Of a stretch of 64,000 nt of DNA, positions 26,186 through 34,336 are shown in pieces. The notes under the pieces are model-generated. The model was not told where the DNA came from. It made no database searches and was given only the letters and a program-made list of their open reading frames with translations. The stretch covers positions 1 through 64,000 of the forward strand of contig JALVTE010000109.1 in NCBI GenBank assembly GCA_027024155.1. Reading direction: 5' to 3'. Position 1 is the stretch's first letter. Every line of letters starts with the position of its first letter. A program made the translations under genes and the position numbers. The DNA is from Campylobacteraceae bacterium (GTDB lineage Bacteria > Campylobacterota > Campylobacteria > Campylobacterales > Sulfurovaceae).

Positions 26186-26764
26186 ATGAACAGAATTATT
26201 GTTTTATCTGTAGCTACAGTTGCAATATTAACATTTAGCGGATGTGATAAAGGTGATAAAGCGGCAGAAACAACGAAACAAGCCACTACAGAGGTTGCAG
26301 CTGCAACTAAAGATGCAGCTACTAAAACTGTAGCTGCTGCAAAAGAGACTGCTACTAAAGCTACTGAAGCAGTTAAAGAGAGTGCAAAAAAAGCGGTAGA
26401 TGCAACTAAAGAAGCTGCAAATGATGTTGCTCAAAAAGCTAAAGAGACTGCTACTAAAGCTACTGAAGCGGTTAAAGAGACTGCTGATAAAGCAAAAGCT
26501 GCAGTTGCAGGTACTAATGATAAGGGTGCTCAATTATTTAACAAATGTAAAAGTTGTCACGGTCCTGACGGTAAAACTAAAGCTCTTGGTAAGTCAGCAG
26601 TTATTGCTGGTCAAAGTGCTGACGATTTAGTTAAAAAACTTACTGAGTATAAAGCTGGTACAAGAAATGTAGCAGGTATGGGTACATTAATGAAAGGTCA
26701 AGTAGGTAATATGAGTGATGAAGATATTAAAGCTTTAGCTAATTATATCTCTAACTTAAAATAA
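26186..26764 (+). CDS. Cytochrome c lipoprotein on an 11-residue-repeat stalk
   Basis: A 192-residue outer-surface or periplasmic class I cytochrome c. The lipobox FSGC puts the acylated cysteine at residue 20. Residues 53-107 are five consecutive hendecads starting KE (KETATKATEAV, KESAKKAVDAT, KEAANDVAQKA, KETATKATEAV, KETADKAKAAV), the pattern of group 3 LEA proteins and an amphipathic helix. The haem site CKSCH is at 121-125, and the domain ends GNMSDEDIKALANYISNLK as in small cytochromes c. The DNA of the first and fourth hendecads is nearly identical, so the stalk grew by duplication. The redox partner is unknown. Confidence 0.88.
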   Translation: MNRIIVLSVATVAILTFSGCDKGDKAAETTKQATTEVAAATKDAATKTVAAAKETATKATEAVKESAKKAVDATKEAANDVAQKAKETATKATEAVKETADKAKAAVAGTNDKGAQLFNKCKSCHGPDGKTKALGKSAVIAGQSADDLVKKLTEYKAGTRNVAGMGTLMKGQVGNMSDEDIKALANYISNLK

Positions 26765-26771
26765 TTTAACT

Positions 26772-26796
26772 TTTAGCAGAGCTATCCTCTGCTAAA
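26772..26796. terminator. Bidirectional terminator, cytochrome c / ppx
   Basis: A perfect 10-bp stem (TTTAGCAGAG with CTCTGCTAAA) and 5-base loop between the convergent cytochrome and ppx genes, overlapping the ppx stop codon. Confidence 0.75.
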
Positions 26797-27688
26797 TGCT
26801 ACATAACGATAAAGCAACCCCTTCTCTAAGTCCATCATCTATAATAATAGATTTATCCATATTAAGTGTTAAATATATTCGTTTAAATATAAGTATGCCA
26901 GCTACAATTAAATCATCTCGACCTACACCTACAGTTTTTTCTCTATCTTCTTTACTCATAGATAATAGCTTTTTTAAATAAAAATCTAACTCATCAATAG
27001 ATAATTCAATGCCATTAATAGCTTTTGCATTATATGTTTCATAAGTAAAACCTAATTTCATAGCAGCTATTGTAGTAGGTGTACCAGCAGTTGCAACAAA
27101 GGTCAAATTGTATTTTATATACTCTTTAACATAATCTCTAACTTCATCCATCTTAATATCTAAAATTCTATCTATATCTTCTAAAGAGTTAGCCATATTA
27201 GCTACAGTTACAATTCCTAAACTAAAACTTTTTGTATAAACTTTTCCATCTACATAGAATGTTAGCTCGGTAGAACCTCCGCCAATATCTACTAATACAA
27301 AATTTTTAATATCTTTTTTTAACAAATGTAATCTATTTAGAACTGCTTTTAAAGTATAGAGTGCTTCTTGTTGTGGAGTGATAATTTCAAATTCTACTCC
27401 TGTTTCATCTTTTATCTTTTTTAAAACTTCTAAAGAGTTTTTAGCTACTCTCATAGCTTCGGTTGTTACAGCTTTTAATTTAGAATTATTAAAATTTATA
27501 AACTCTTTTGCCTCTTTTAAGCCCATAATGATTCTATCTTGTGCACTTTCATCTATCAATCCATTTTTAGTAATAGAGTCTGCTGTTCTAACTATTTTCT
27601 CATATTCCGATAAAATCTCTTTGTTATTGCAACTATATTTAACTACTCTAAGAGTATTAGAGCCTAAATCTATAGCAATAACTTCCAT
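26792..27688 (-). CDS. Ppx/GppA-family phosphatase, short form
   Basis: Exopolyphosphatase or pppGpp phosphatase of the actin-like ASKHA fold. AIDLGSNTLRVV (residues 4-15) and LVDIGGGSTELTF (about 127-139) are the phosphate loops, and ATAGTPTTIAAM is the adenosine-region motif. With 298 residues it has only the catalytic module and lacks the HD-type C-terminal domain of E. coli Ppx. It could tune polyphosphate or (p)ppGpp, and spoT lies 15 kb away. It overlaps ilvA by 1 bp. Confidence 0.85.
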   Translation of the reverse strand: MEVIAIDLGSNTLRVVKYSCNNKEILSEYEKIVRTADSITKNGLIDESAQDRIIMGLKEAKEFINFNNSKLKAVTTEAMRVAKNSLEVLKKIKDETGVEFEIITPQQEALYTLKAVLNRLHLLKKDIKNFVLVDIGGGSTELTFYVDGKVYTKSFSLGIVTVANMANSLEDIDRILDIKMDEVRDYVKEYIKYNLTFVATAGTPTTIAAMKLGFTYETYNAKAINGIELSIDELDFYLKKLLSMSKEDREKTVGVGRDDLIVAGILIFKRIYLTLNMDKSIIIDDGLREGVALSLCSI

Positions 27689-28899
27689 TAATGAAGCTCA
27701 CTAAATTTATAATTATTTTTTCTTAATATTTCTCGTATCTCTTCTTGGTGTTCAACACCTTTTGTCTCTAAAGATACACTTACATGGGCATCTCCAAACT
27801 CTAAATCTGTAGATGTTCTATCATACCCAATTTGTACAATATTAGCCTGTGCTTCTCGCATAAGATGGGAAAAGTCCTCTAATGCACCTGGTTTATCGAT
27901 AAGAGTTACTATAAGCTTCATTTTTCTACTTGATTTTACTAAACCTTTCTCTATAATTAGAGATAACATAGTTACATCAATATTACCACCACTAAGTACT
28001 ACACATACTTTACTATTAGGCTCTAAATCTATCTTTTTATGCATTAAAGATGCTACACCAGTTGCACCTGCACCCTCTACTAATAATTTTTGACGTTCCA
28101 ATAAAAACAAAATTGCACTTGCTATTTCATCATCACACACAAGATGCATTTGATCAACATATTTAATTATATAATCTAATGTAAATTCAGATGTATTTTT
28201 TACTGCTATTCCATCTGCTATAGTTTTAACCTCTTCAGTATTTATTACAGATTTAGCATTATAAGATTTAACCATAGCAGGTGCTCCCTCAGCTGCAACT
28301 CCAATTATTTTAATGTTAGGATTTAACTCTTTAGCCAATTTTGCAACACCACTAATTAATCCACCTCCACCAACTGGTACAATAATAGCATCAAAATCAT
28401 CAATTTCTTTAAATATTTCAAGTGCAATAGTACCTTGTCCAGCTATAATCTCTTCATCTGCAAATGGATGTACAAATGAAAGATTGTTTTTATTTGCATA
28501 CTCAATAGCAAAAGAGTATGCTTCATCATAATTTTTCCCTTTAAGTACAACATTCGCACCATAAGATTTAACACCTAAAACTTTATTTAAAGGTGTAGAT
28601 TCAGGCATAAAGATAGTAGCTTCTATATTAAAATGTTTAGCACTAAGTGCCACACCTTGAGCGTGGTTACCAGCACTTGCAGCAACAACTCCTTTTAACT
28701 CACCCTTTTCATGTAGAGTTGCAATTTTGTTAAATGCACCTCTTAATTTAAAAGAGCCTGTTACTTGTAAGTTCTCTTTTTTTAAATATACTCTATAGTC
28801 TGTAGCTTCACTTAGAACAGGAGCAAAAGCTAAAGGTGTATGATAAGCTACTTTTTTTAACCTTTTAGCAGCATTTTCAAAATTTTCTATGGATAACAT
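27688..28899 (-). CDS. ilvA: Threonine ammonia-lyase
   Basis: A PLP enzyme converting threonine to 2-oxobutyrate, the entry to isoleucine. It has 403 residues. The PLP lysine lies in GSFKLRGAFNK (around 50); SAGNHAQGVA is the substrate loop and PVGGGGLISG the phosphate cup. A C-terminal ACT-like domain (about 325-403) fits the short IlvA type with allosteric control. It precedes ppx on the same strand with a 1-bp overlap. Confidence 0.92.
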   Translation of the reverse strand: MLSIENFENAAKRLKKVAYHTPLAFAPVLSEATDYRVYLKKENLQVTGSFKLRGAFNKIATLHEKGELKGVVAASAGNHAQGVALSAKHFNIEATIFMPESTPLNKVLGVKSYGANVVLKGKNYDEAYSFAIEYANKNNLSFVHPFADEEIIAGQGTIALEIFKEIDDFDAIIVPVGGGGLISGVAKLAKELNPNIKIIGVAAEGAPAMVKSYNAKSVINTEEVKTIADGIAVKNTSEFTLDYIIKYVDQMHLVCDDEIASAILFLLERQKLLVEGAGATGVASLMHKKIDLEPNSKVCVVLSGGNIDVTMLSLIIEKGLVKSSRKMKLIVTLIDKPGALEDFSHLMREAQANIVQIGYDRTSTDLEFGDAHVSVSLETKGVEHQEEIREILRKNNYKFSELH

Positions 28900-28960
28900 T
28901 ATATTCCTTATCTCTTTATGTTAAAATTGAATACTATTATACCAACAAAAAGGAAAAAGT

Positions 28961-29392
28961 ATGCAATGTGAATTACCATCTGTAAACTCTAATCCAGAAG
29001 AGATTAAAAAATATTTAGAAACTTACAAAAATATAGCTATAGTTGGAGCTTCTCCAAATCCAACAAAAGATAGTAACAAAGTTACAAAGTATATGATAGA
29101 GGCTGGTTATAATGTATTTCCAATATATCCAAAAGAAGATGAAATCTTAGGTCAAAAAGTTTATCGCTCTCTATTAGATATAGAAGACAAAGTAGATATT
29201 GTAGTAGTATTTAGAAAACCAGAAGCTGTTATGCCAATAGCAGAAGCATGTATTAAGAGAGGTGATGTAGACTTATTATGGACTCAATTACAAATTGTAA
29301 ATAACGAAGCAGCAGAGAAAGCAAAAGAGAATGGAATTAATGTAGTTCAAAATTTATGTATTAAAGTAGAGCACCATCACTTGCTAGGCTAA
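28961..29392 (+). CDS. CoA-binding domain protein (YccU-like)
   Basis: A 143-residue single Rossmann CoA-binding domain, the same fold as the N terminus of succinyl-CoA synthetase alpha. Signatures are IAVVGAS-type IAIVGASPNPTKDSNKV, VFPIYPKEDEILGQKVYRSL and DLLWTQLQIVN. The function is unknown in this family; proposals include CoA-dependent sensing. It is a single-gene unit divergent from ilvA, closed by a bidirectional terminator. Confidence 0.85.
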   Translation: MQCELPSVNSNPEEIKKYLETYKNIAIVGASPNPTKDSNKVTKYMIEAGYNVFPIYPKEDEILGQKVYRSLLDIEDKVDIVVVFRKPEAVMPIAEACIKRGDVDLLWTQLQIVNNEAAEKAKENGINVVQNLCIKVEHHHLLG

Positions 29393-29405
29393 TATCCTAG
29401 CAAGT
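29379..29405. terminator. Bidirectional terminator, CoA-binding gene / LysM gene
   Basis: A perfect 10-bp stem (ACTTGCTAGG with CCTAGCAAGT) around a 7-base loop containing the stop codon of the CoA-binding gene; the LysM gene converges from the right. Confidence 0.75.
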
Positions 29406-29423
29406 ATTGCCATAAGGCTGTTT

Positions 29424-30743
29424 TTACCAATAAAGTACTATTCTTTTACGCCCCCATTGCAGAGCTCTTCTTTTATTTACACCCATATATATGTCAATGT
29501 GATTTCTAAGTCTAGCATTCATTTTATCTCGCACTACATAATAACCAGGAAGACCTAAAATTTTTACTTTAACACCATTAGTTAAACCATATTTCTTAAT
29601 TAAATCTGGGGAAACTGCTATAATTTTCATACCAGGACGAAGACGGTTATTCCAAGCTGCTAAAAACGGCGTTTTATCAGTTTGATTTCTATGGGAAGTA
29701 TAAGCTGTAGCTACAACTCTAATTTTTCTTTTATACTTAAGTGAAGGCACCTTCTCAAATTTTATATTTTTTACAATATCATAATCATTAGACTTTATTC
29801 TTTTAATTTTAGAAGGGCTTAAAACTAATTTTTGACCTATTTTAATCTTACTACTTCTACTAAGTTTATTAAGCTCTCTTAACGTTGTAAGTGATATATT
29901 ATTCTTTCTAGCAATCAAAGATAAAGTATCACCTTTTTTTACAATGTATATACCTACGTTACTCTTCTTTTTAGATTTCTTCTTTGTTAATAGAGTTTTT
30001 AACTTAGCTTTTGAAGGTAAAATTAACTTTTGTCCTATTTTAATAGTTGCATTTTTATCTAATTTATTTAAAGACAAGAGAGCCTTTTTATTCAACGAAA
30101 ACTTTTTTGCAATTTTAATTAAATTGTCACCTTTTTTAACTACATAAATATTTGTTTTTTTAGCTTTTTTAGCTTTAACTATTTTTTTATTTGTAACAAT
30201 TTTGCTTTTATTTATTTCATTATTAACTGATGACAAATTTGAAGTAATATTTTTCTTAGTAGATTTGGTAGATATCTCTTGATTAAAAGTAATTTTAGTT
30301 TTGCTCACTTCTTTAGCATTTGTTTTTATTAAAGGTGTTTTAACTACTTCATTAGCTTTAGGCTCTTCTTTATCAATCTTCTTTAATTCAAGATATTTAC
30401 TTCTGTCTATTAAAGCTTGAAGTCCCATATTTCCATCAAATTGCTTACTATATCTTTTACGCAATGAATCTAAATATGATAAATCAGACTGCCTTTGAAC
30501 ACCATGAGCTTTAACTACTAAATTTTCTAACTTAGTAGTACTCTTTGCTATAGGTATAACTTGCCTTGATACCATATTCTTATCATTAGAAACTTTAGCT
30601 TTAATTAAATTAATATTATAGTAGGGGTCACATCTATTGTTATAATCATAACCATTTTGGCATGGTGTTGTACCATACCCAAACTCTGATAGTAAACAAC
30701 TCAATGTAAAAGATATAGAAATCTTTTGTAAGTGCCTAGCCAT
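29424..30743 (-). CDS. Cell-wall protein with two LysM domains and a 3D domain
   Basis: A 439-residue exported protein. An N-terminal hydrophobic stretch (8-20) is probably a signal. A low-complexity K/N/S-rich region (100-195) precedes two LysM peptidoglycan-binding domains (YVVKKGDNLIKIAKKF and YIVKKGDTLSLIARKN, roughly 198-245 and 265-312). The C-terminal 3D (MltA/RlpA-like double-psi barrel) domain has TAYTSHRNQTDKTPF and HIDIYMG, with acidic residues where lytic transglycosylases keep theirs. It is likely a murein hydrolase. It lies 9 bp downstream of thrC. Confidence 0.83.
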   Translation of the reverse strand: MARHLQKISISFTLSCLLSEFGYGTTPCQNGYDYNNRCDPYYNINLIKAKVSNDKNMVSRQVIPIAKSTTKLENLVVKAHGVQRQSDLSYLDSLRKRYSKQFDGNMGLQALIDRSKYLELKKIDKEEPKANEVVKTPLIKTNAKEVSKTKITFNQEISTKSTKKNITSNLSSVNNEINKSKIVTNKKIVKAKKAKKTNIYVVKKGDNLIKIAKKFSLNKKALLSLNKLDKNATIKIGQKLILPSKAKLKTLLTKKKSKKKSNVGIYIVKKGDTLSLIARKNNISLTTLRELNKLSRSSKIKIGQKLVLSPSKIKRIKSNDYDIVKNIKFEKVPSLKYKRKIRVVATAYTSHRNQTDKTPFLAAWNNRLRPGMKIIAVSPDLIKKYGLTNGVKVKILGLPGYYVVRDKMNARLRNHIDIYMGVNKRRALQWGRKRIVLYW

Positions 30744-30752
30744 TTGTCTCCT

Positions 30753-32225
30753 TTAAGAGTCTAAAAATTCAAGCATTTCTCGCATAATATCTGTTTTTTC
30801 AACAATTTTCAAGTGTACTATCTCTTTTTTGAATAAATTGTTAATCATATCAGGTATTTTAGCATTAAATTTAGAAGATATCTCATTTAATGCTTCTTTG
30901 TCATTTTTTGCATCTAAGCCCATTGCTTTGGCTATTGTAGGACTAAACTTAGTCCACTCTGCAGTAGAGTATGCTACTGTTGGTAACATTTTATCTCTTT
31001 TTTCACTATATGCCTTAATACATGTTGCTGTGTGGGGATCCATAAGGTACCCATCTCTTAAAAATTCAGTAATAATTGCTTCAGCTTCACTATCATTCAT
31101 AAAGACAGCAGCAAAGTCTGACTGAATCTCTTTTAATTCATCATTTGTTAATTCGTAATAATTTTCATTGCTTAAAGAATCCATTAACTCTTTGGTTCTA
31201 ATAGCTCCAAATTTATCGAAAAGTACTCTCTCAATGTTTGAGCTTTTTAGTATATCCATCGCAGGAGAGTTTGTCTGTATTAACTCTTTATCTCTTAAAT
31301 CGTATCTGCCCTCTTCGATTAATTCTGTTAGGATATTATTACTATTTGATGCGATAAGTATCTTCTCTATTGGTACACCAGCTTTTTTAACATAGTATGC
31401 ACCCAAAGCATTACCAAAGTTTCCACTTGGCACTACTAAATAGATTTTATCTCCTACTTTTATACTAGCATCTCTTACTAGCTCTAAGTAGCTGTGTATA
31501 TGATAAATTGTCTGGAAAATAATTCTTCCAAAATTTACAGAGTTTGCAGCTGATAATTTAATATTTTTAGCATCTAATGCATCTTTAAACTCTTTTGATG
31601 CTAATAGTGATTTCAGAGCCTCTTGTGTATCGTCGAAGTTTCCTTTAACACCAATAACTTTTAAGTTTTTAGCATCTTCTGTAACCATTTGCAAGCGTTG
31701 AACATCGCTAGTTCCACCATCTGGGTATAGACAACAGACTTTAATATTGTCTCTATTTTTAAATGTCTCTAATGTTGCTGGTCCAGTATCTCCACTTGTT
31801 GCAGCCATAATAAGATAGTTTTCATCTCTTTTTTTAGCCAAACTAGAGAGTATTACACCAAAAGGTTGAAGAGCCATATCTTTAAATGCTCTTGTTGGTC
31901 CATGGTAAAGCTCGCTTATATAAAGGTCATCTTTTACTTTAACTACTGGTACAGGGTTATTGGCATCATCAAACTCATCGTATCTACTTAATGCTTCATC
32001 AATTAAGTCATCATCTATATCGATTTCAAATGCTTTTAATACATCTTTTGCTAACTCTTTATATGAAGAGTTAATATGACTGTTTATAAACTCTTCGCCT
32101 AAATTGGGCAAAGACTCAGGTACATACAAACCACCAAAACTAGCTAGTGGGCTAAGAATTGCTTGTGAAAACTCTACTTTTTCTGGCTTTATGCCATCAT
32201 TACCACGTGTCTCTATAAATTTCAT
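30753..32225 (-). CDS. thrC: Threonine synthase
   Basis: A PLP enzyme converting O-phosphohomoserine to threonine. It has 490 residues, the long proteobacterial form. The N-terminal FIETRGNDGIKPEKVEFSQA is typical; the PLP lysine is in HGPTRAFKDMALQ and the phosphate loop is ATSGDTGPATLE. Its product is the substrate of the ilvA enzyme 2 kb away, though that gene is in another transcript. A MITE-like element lies upstream, between it and argB. Confidence 0.95.
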   Translation of the reverse strand: MKFIETRGNDGIKPEKVEFSQAILSPLASFGGLYVPESLPNLGEEFINSHINSSYKELAKDVLKAFEIDIDDDLIDEALSRYDEFDDANNPVPVVKVKDDLYISELYHGPTRAFKDMALQPFGVILSSLAKKRDENYLIMAATSGDTGPATLETFKNRDNIKVCCLYPDGGTSDVQRLQMVTEDAKNLKVIGVKGNFDDTQEALKSLLASKEFKDALDAKNIKLSAANSVNFGRIIFQTIYHIHSYLELVRDASIKVGDKIYLVVPSGNFGNALGAYYVKKAGVPIEKILIASNSNNILTELIEEGRYDLRDKELIQTNSPAMDILKSSNIERVLFDKFGAIRTKELMDSLSNENYYELTNDELKEIQSDFAAVFMNDSEAEAIITEFLRDGYLMDPHTATCIKAYSEKRDKMLPTVAYSTAEWTKFSPTIAKAMGLDAKNDKEALNEISSKFNAKIPDMINNLFKKEIVHLKIVEKTDIMREMLEFLDS

Positions 32226-32295
32226 TTTCTATCCTGCTAAAAATTTGCTTGGAATTATATCCAAATTTGAAAAACTTAGAGCTTATAGCTCCTCT

Positions 32296-32551
32296 AATGC
32301 CATTAAGTTAAGGATTTTATATCCATTTCTTAGCTTTAAGTTCAAAGCCAAAAGCAATGAAATATTGGCTATCGCCGTCATTCTGAACGTATGTGAAGAA
32401 TCTAACTTAAAAAGCCGAGATAAACTCTTAGCTTTACAGCCGTTTAAACTGGATTCTTCGCATCTGCTCAGAATGACAGCGATAGCAAGCTTAAAGGTGC
32501 CCTAAAGTTTATTGCATTCTATAGAATCAAAACTCTTAACTTAATGGCATT
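32296..32551. repeat. MITE-like nested palindromic element, copy 2
   Basis: Terminal inverted repeats of 23 bp (AATGCCATTAAGTTAAGGATTTT and its near-perfect reverse complement) flank an inner inverted repeat, about 32372-32484 (GCCGTCATTCTGAACG..GAAGAATCTA and GGATTCTTCG..CAGAATGACAGC). The interior nearly matches the reverse complement of copy 1 at 291-532. It fills the thrC-argB gap and has no coding sequence. Confidence 0.85.
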
Positions 32552-32561
32552 GAAGATGCCC

Positions 32562-33413
32562 TTATAGCTCTATACAAGTACCAATACCACTGCTTGTTAA
32601 TATCTCTAAAAGTAGAGAGTGTTCTAGTCTGCCATCTATAATATGAGCTTTCTTAACTCCACCACGTAGAGACTCTATACAAGCATCTACTTTTGGAACC
32701 ATTCCTCCTACTATTGTACCATCGCTCTTTAACTCTTCGGTTTTTGCAATAGTTAAAGTTTTTATTAACTCTTTACTCTTATTTAAAACACCTGGAGTGT
32801 CTGTTAAAAATAGAACCTTTCTAGCCTCTAGTGCTACTGCTATACGGCTTGCTGCTAAGTCTGCATTTATATTAAAGCCAGGGTGTCCTAAGCTTACGCC
32901 ACTTGCTATTGGTGCAATTACTGGTATAAATCCATCATCTATTATATTATGTACTACCTCAGCATTAACCTCTTCTATAACTCCTGTGTAGCCAAATTTT
33001 TCAACATCTTTTGGAACTGCTTTAATAAAATCGGCATCTTTACCTGAGATTCCAATAGCCTTTGCACCTTGAGAATTTAGAAGAGATACAATATCTTTAT
33101 TAACCTCTCCACTTAAAACCATCTCAGCTATTCTCATAACCTCTTTAGTAGTAACCCTTTGCCCATCTATAAATTTAGTATCTATATTTAAGTTATTAAG
33201 CATATTGGTAATGCTTTTGCCACCACCATGCACAACTACAGGCTTCATTCCAACAGTATGAAGCAGTGCTATATCTTCTGCAAATTTTGCCTTAAGCTCT
33301 TCGCTAGTTTGTGCAGAGCCTCCATATTTAATTACTATAATGTCATCTCTAAACTTCTTAATGTAAGGTAGGGCATCAAGCAAAGTTGTTACTATTTCTA
33401 TCTTATCTTTCAA
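32562..33413 (-). CDS. argB: Acetylglutamate kinase
   Basis: The second step of arginine synthesis. Residues 24-30 (VIKYGGS) are the phosphate loop and VVHGGGKSITNML binds N-acetylglutamate; NINADLAASRIA and FLTDTPGVL are the other family motifs. It has 283 residues, normal. The start codon is TTG, part of TTGA shared with the lpxK stop, so translation is coupled to lpxK. Together with argC 20 kb away this shows arginine genes are scattered. Confidence 0.95.
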   Translation of the reverse strand: MKDKIEIVTTLLDALPYIKKFRDDIIVIKYGGSAQTSEELKAKFAEDIALLHTVGMKPVVVHGGGKSITNMLNNLNIDTKFIDGQRVTTKEVMRIAEMVLSGEVNKDIVSLLNSQGAKAIGISGKDADFIKAVPKDVEKFGYTGVIEEVNAEVVHNIIDDGFIPVIAPIASGVSLGHPGFNINADLAASRIAVALEARKVLFLTDTPGVLNKSKELIKTLTIAKTEELKSDGTIVGGMVPKVDACIESLRGGVKKAHIIDGRLEHSLLLEILTSSGIGTCIEL

Positions 33414-34336
33414 CTTACTTCCTCGTTAATATATTTTTCTATCTCTTTTAAAGCTTTTGAATTTATATCTAATTTTAACTTTATTATTGAAGTTGGCAAC
33501 TTAAATTGCTCTAATTTTACAAAATCTTTTTGAGTTACCAAGATAGTTTGGGCATTATACTTCTTAATTTGTGCTAAAATTTTATCTTTTTCAAAATATG
33601 CATGGTCTTTTATGTAATACTTTCCAACAACTCCAGTTGGTAAAAATCTATCTAACCTTTTTGGATTTGCAATAGAAGTTACTAAAAGCATTGAGCTACT
33701 TAAATTTTCATAACTTACCTCTCGAGTAAAATCTATCCCCTCTTTTAGCACCATATCTGCCCTACTCTTTGCAAAAGCAAACTCTCTAAAAGGTCCTGCT
33801 GGCAAGAGATATTTGTTTGCTAAACTCTTTGGCTCTAAAAGTATATCGAACTTTTTAATATCAACTTTACTAAAAGCATCATCAAGAATAATCAAGCTTG
33901 CTCCCTTATTTTTAGCCAACTCTATCGCCTCTCTTCTATCTTCACTAACTATTACACTGCAACTGCTACACTCTTTGGCAACAAGCATAGCTTCATCGCC
34001 ACTAGCTTCTACTCTACATACTATTTTGCCATCTAATTTAACTTTTACCAAACCGCTACTTTTTCTACCAAAACCACGAGATATATAATATATATTTTTA
34101 TATCCCCTACTCTCTAAATAGCCAATTAGAGCAATAGCAAATGGCGTTTTACCACTGCCACCAACTGTTAAGTTCCCTATGCTTATAATCTTTACTCCAT
34201 AATTTTTAGGAGTTTTAAAAAGCTTTAAAAGCCAAGATACTACACCATATAGCAAAGATATAGGCAAAAGTATAACAATAACAATATAGTCAAACCCCTT
34301 AGGGGCAAAAAATAGTCTCTCGAAGTATCTTATCAT
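33410..34336 (-). CDS. lpxK: Tetraacyldisaccharide 4'-kinase
   Basis: An inner-membrane kinase that phosphorylates lipid A. A membrane segment (17-35) is followed by the P-loop ISIGNLTVGGSGKTPFA (about 51-67), YISRGFGRKSSG and SEDRREAIELA. It has 308 residues, typical. It overlaps both neighbours by 4 bp (ATGA with the aminotransferase upstream and TTGA with argB downstream), so degT-lpxK-argB is one translation-coupled operon. Confidence 0.94.
   Translation of the reverse strand: MIRYFERLFFAPKGFDYIVIVILLPISLLYGVVSWLLKLFKTPKNYGVKIISIGNLTVGGSGKTPFAIALIGYLESRGYKNIYYISRGFGRKSSGLVKVKLDGKIVCRVEASGDEAMLVAKECSSCSVIVSEDRREAIELAKNKGASLIILDDAFSKVDIKKFDILLEPKSLANKYLLPAGPFREFAFAKSRADMVLKEGIDFTREVSYENLSSSMLLVTSIANPKRLDRFLPTGVVGKYYIKDHAYFEKDKILAQIKKYNAQTILVTQKDFVKLEQFKLPTSIIKLKLDINSKALKEIEKYINEEVS

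Noticed and set aside
26228-26533. 101-residue minus-strand ORF rich in Cys/Ser/Phe, and 26400-26630 plus-strand ORF rich in Lys/Leu
   Set aside because: Both are products of the repeat-rich hendecad DNA of the cytochrome gene read in wrong frames.
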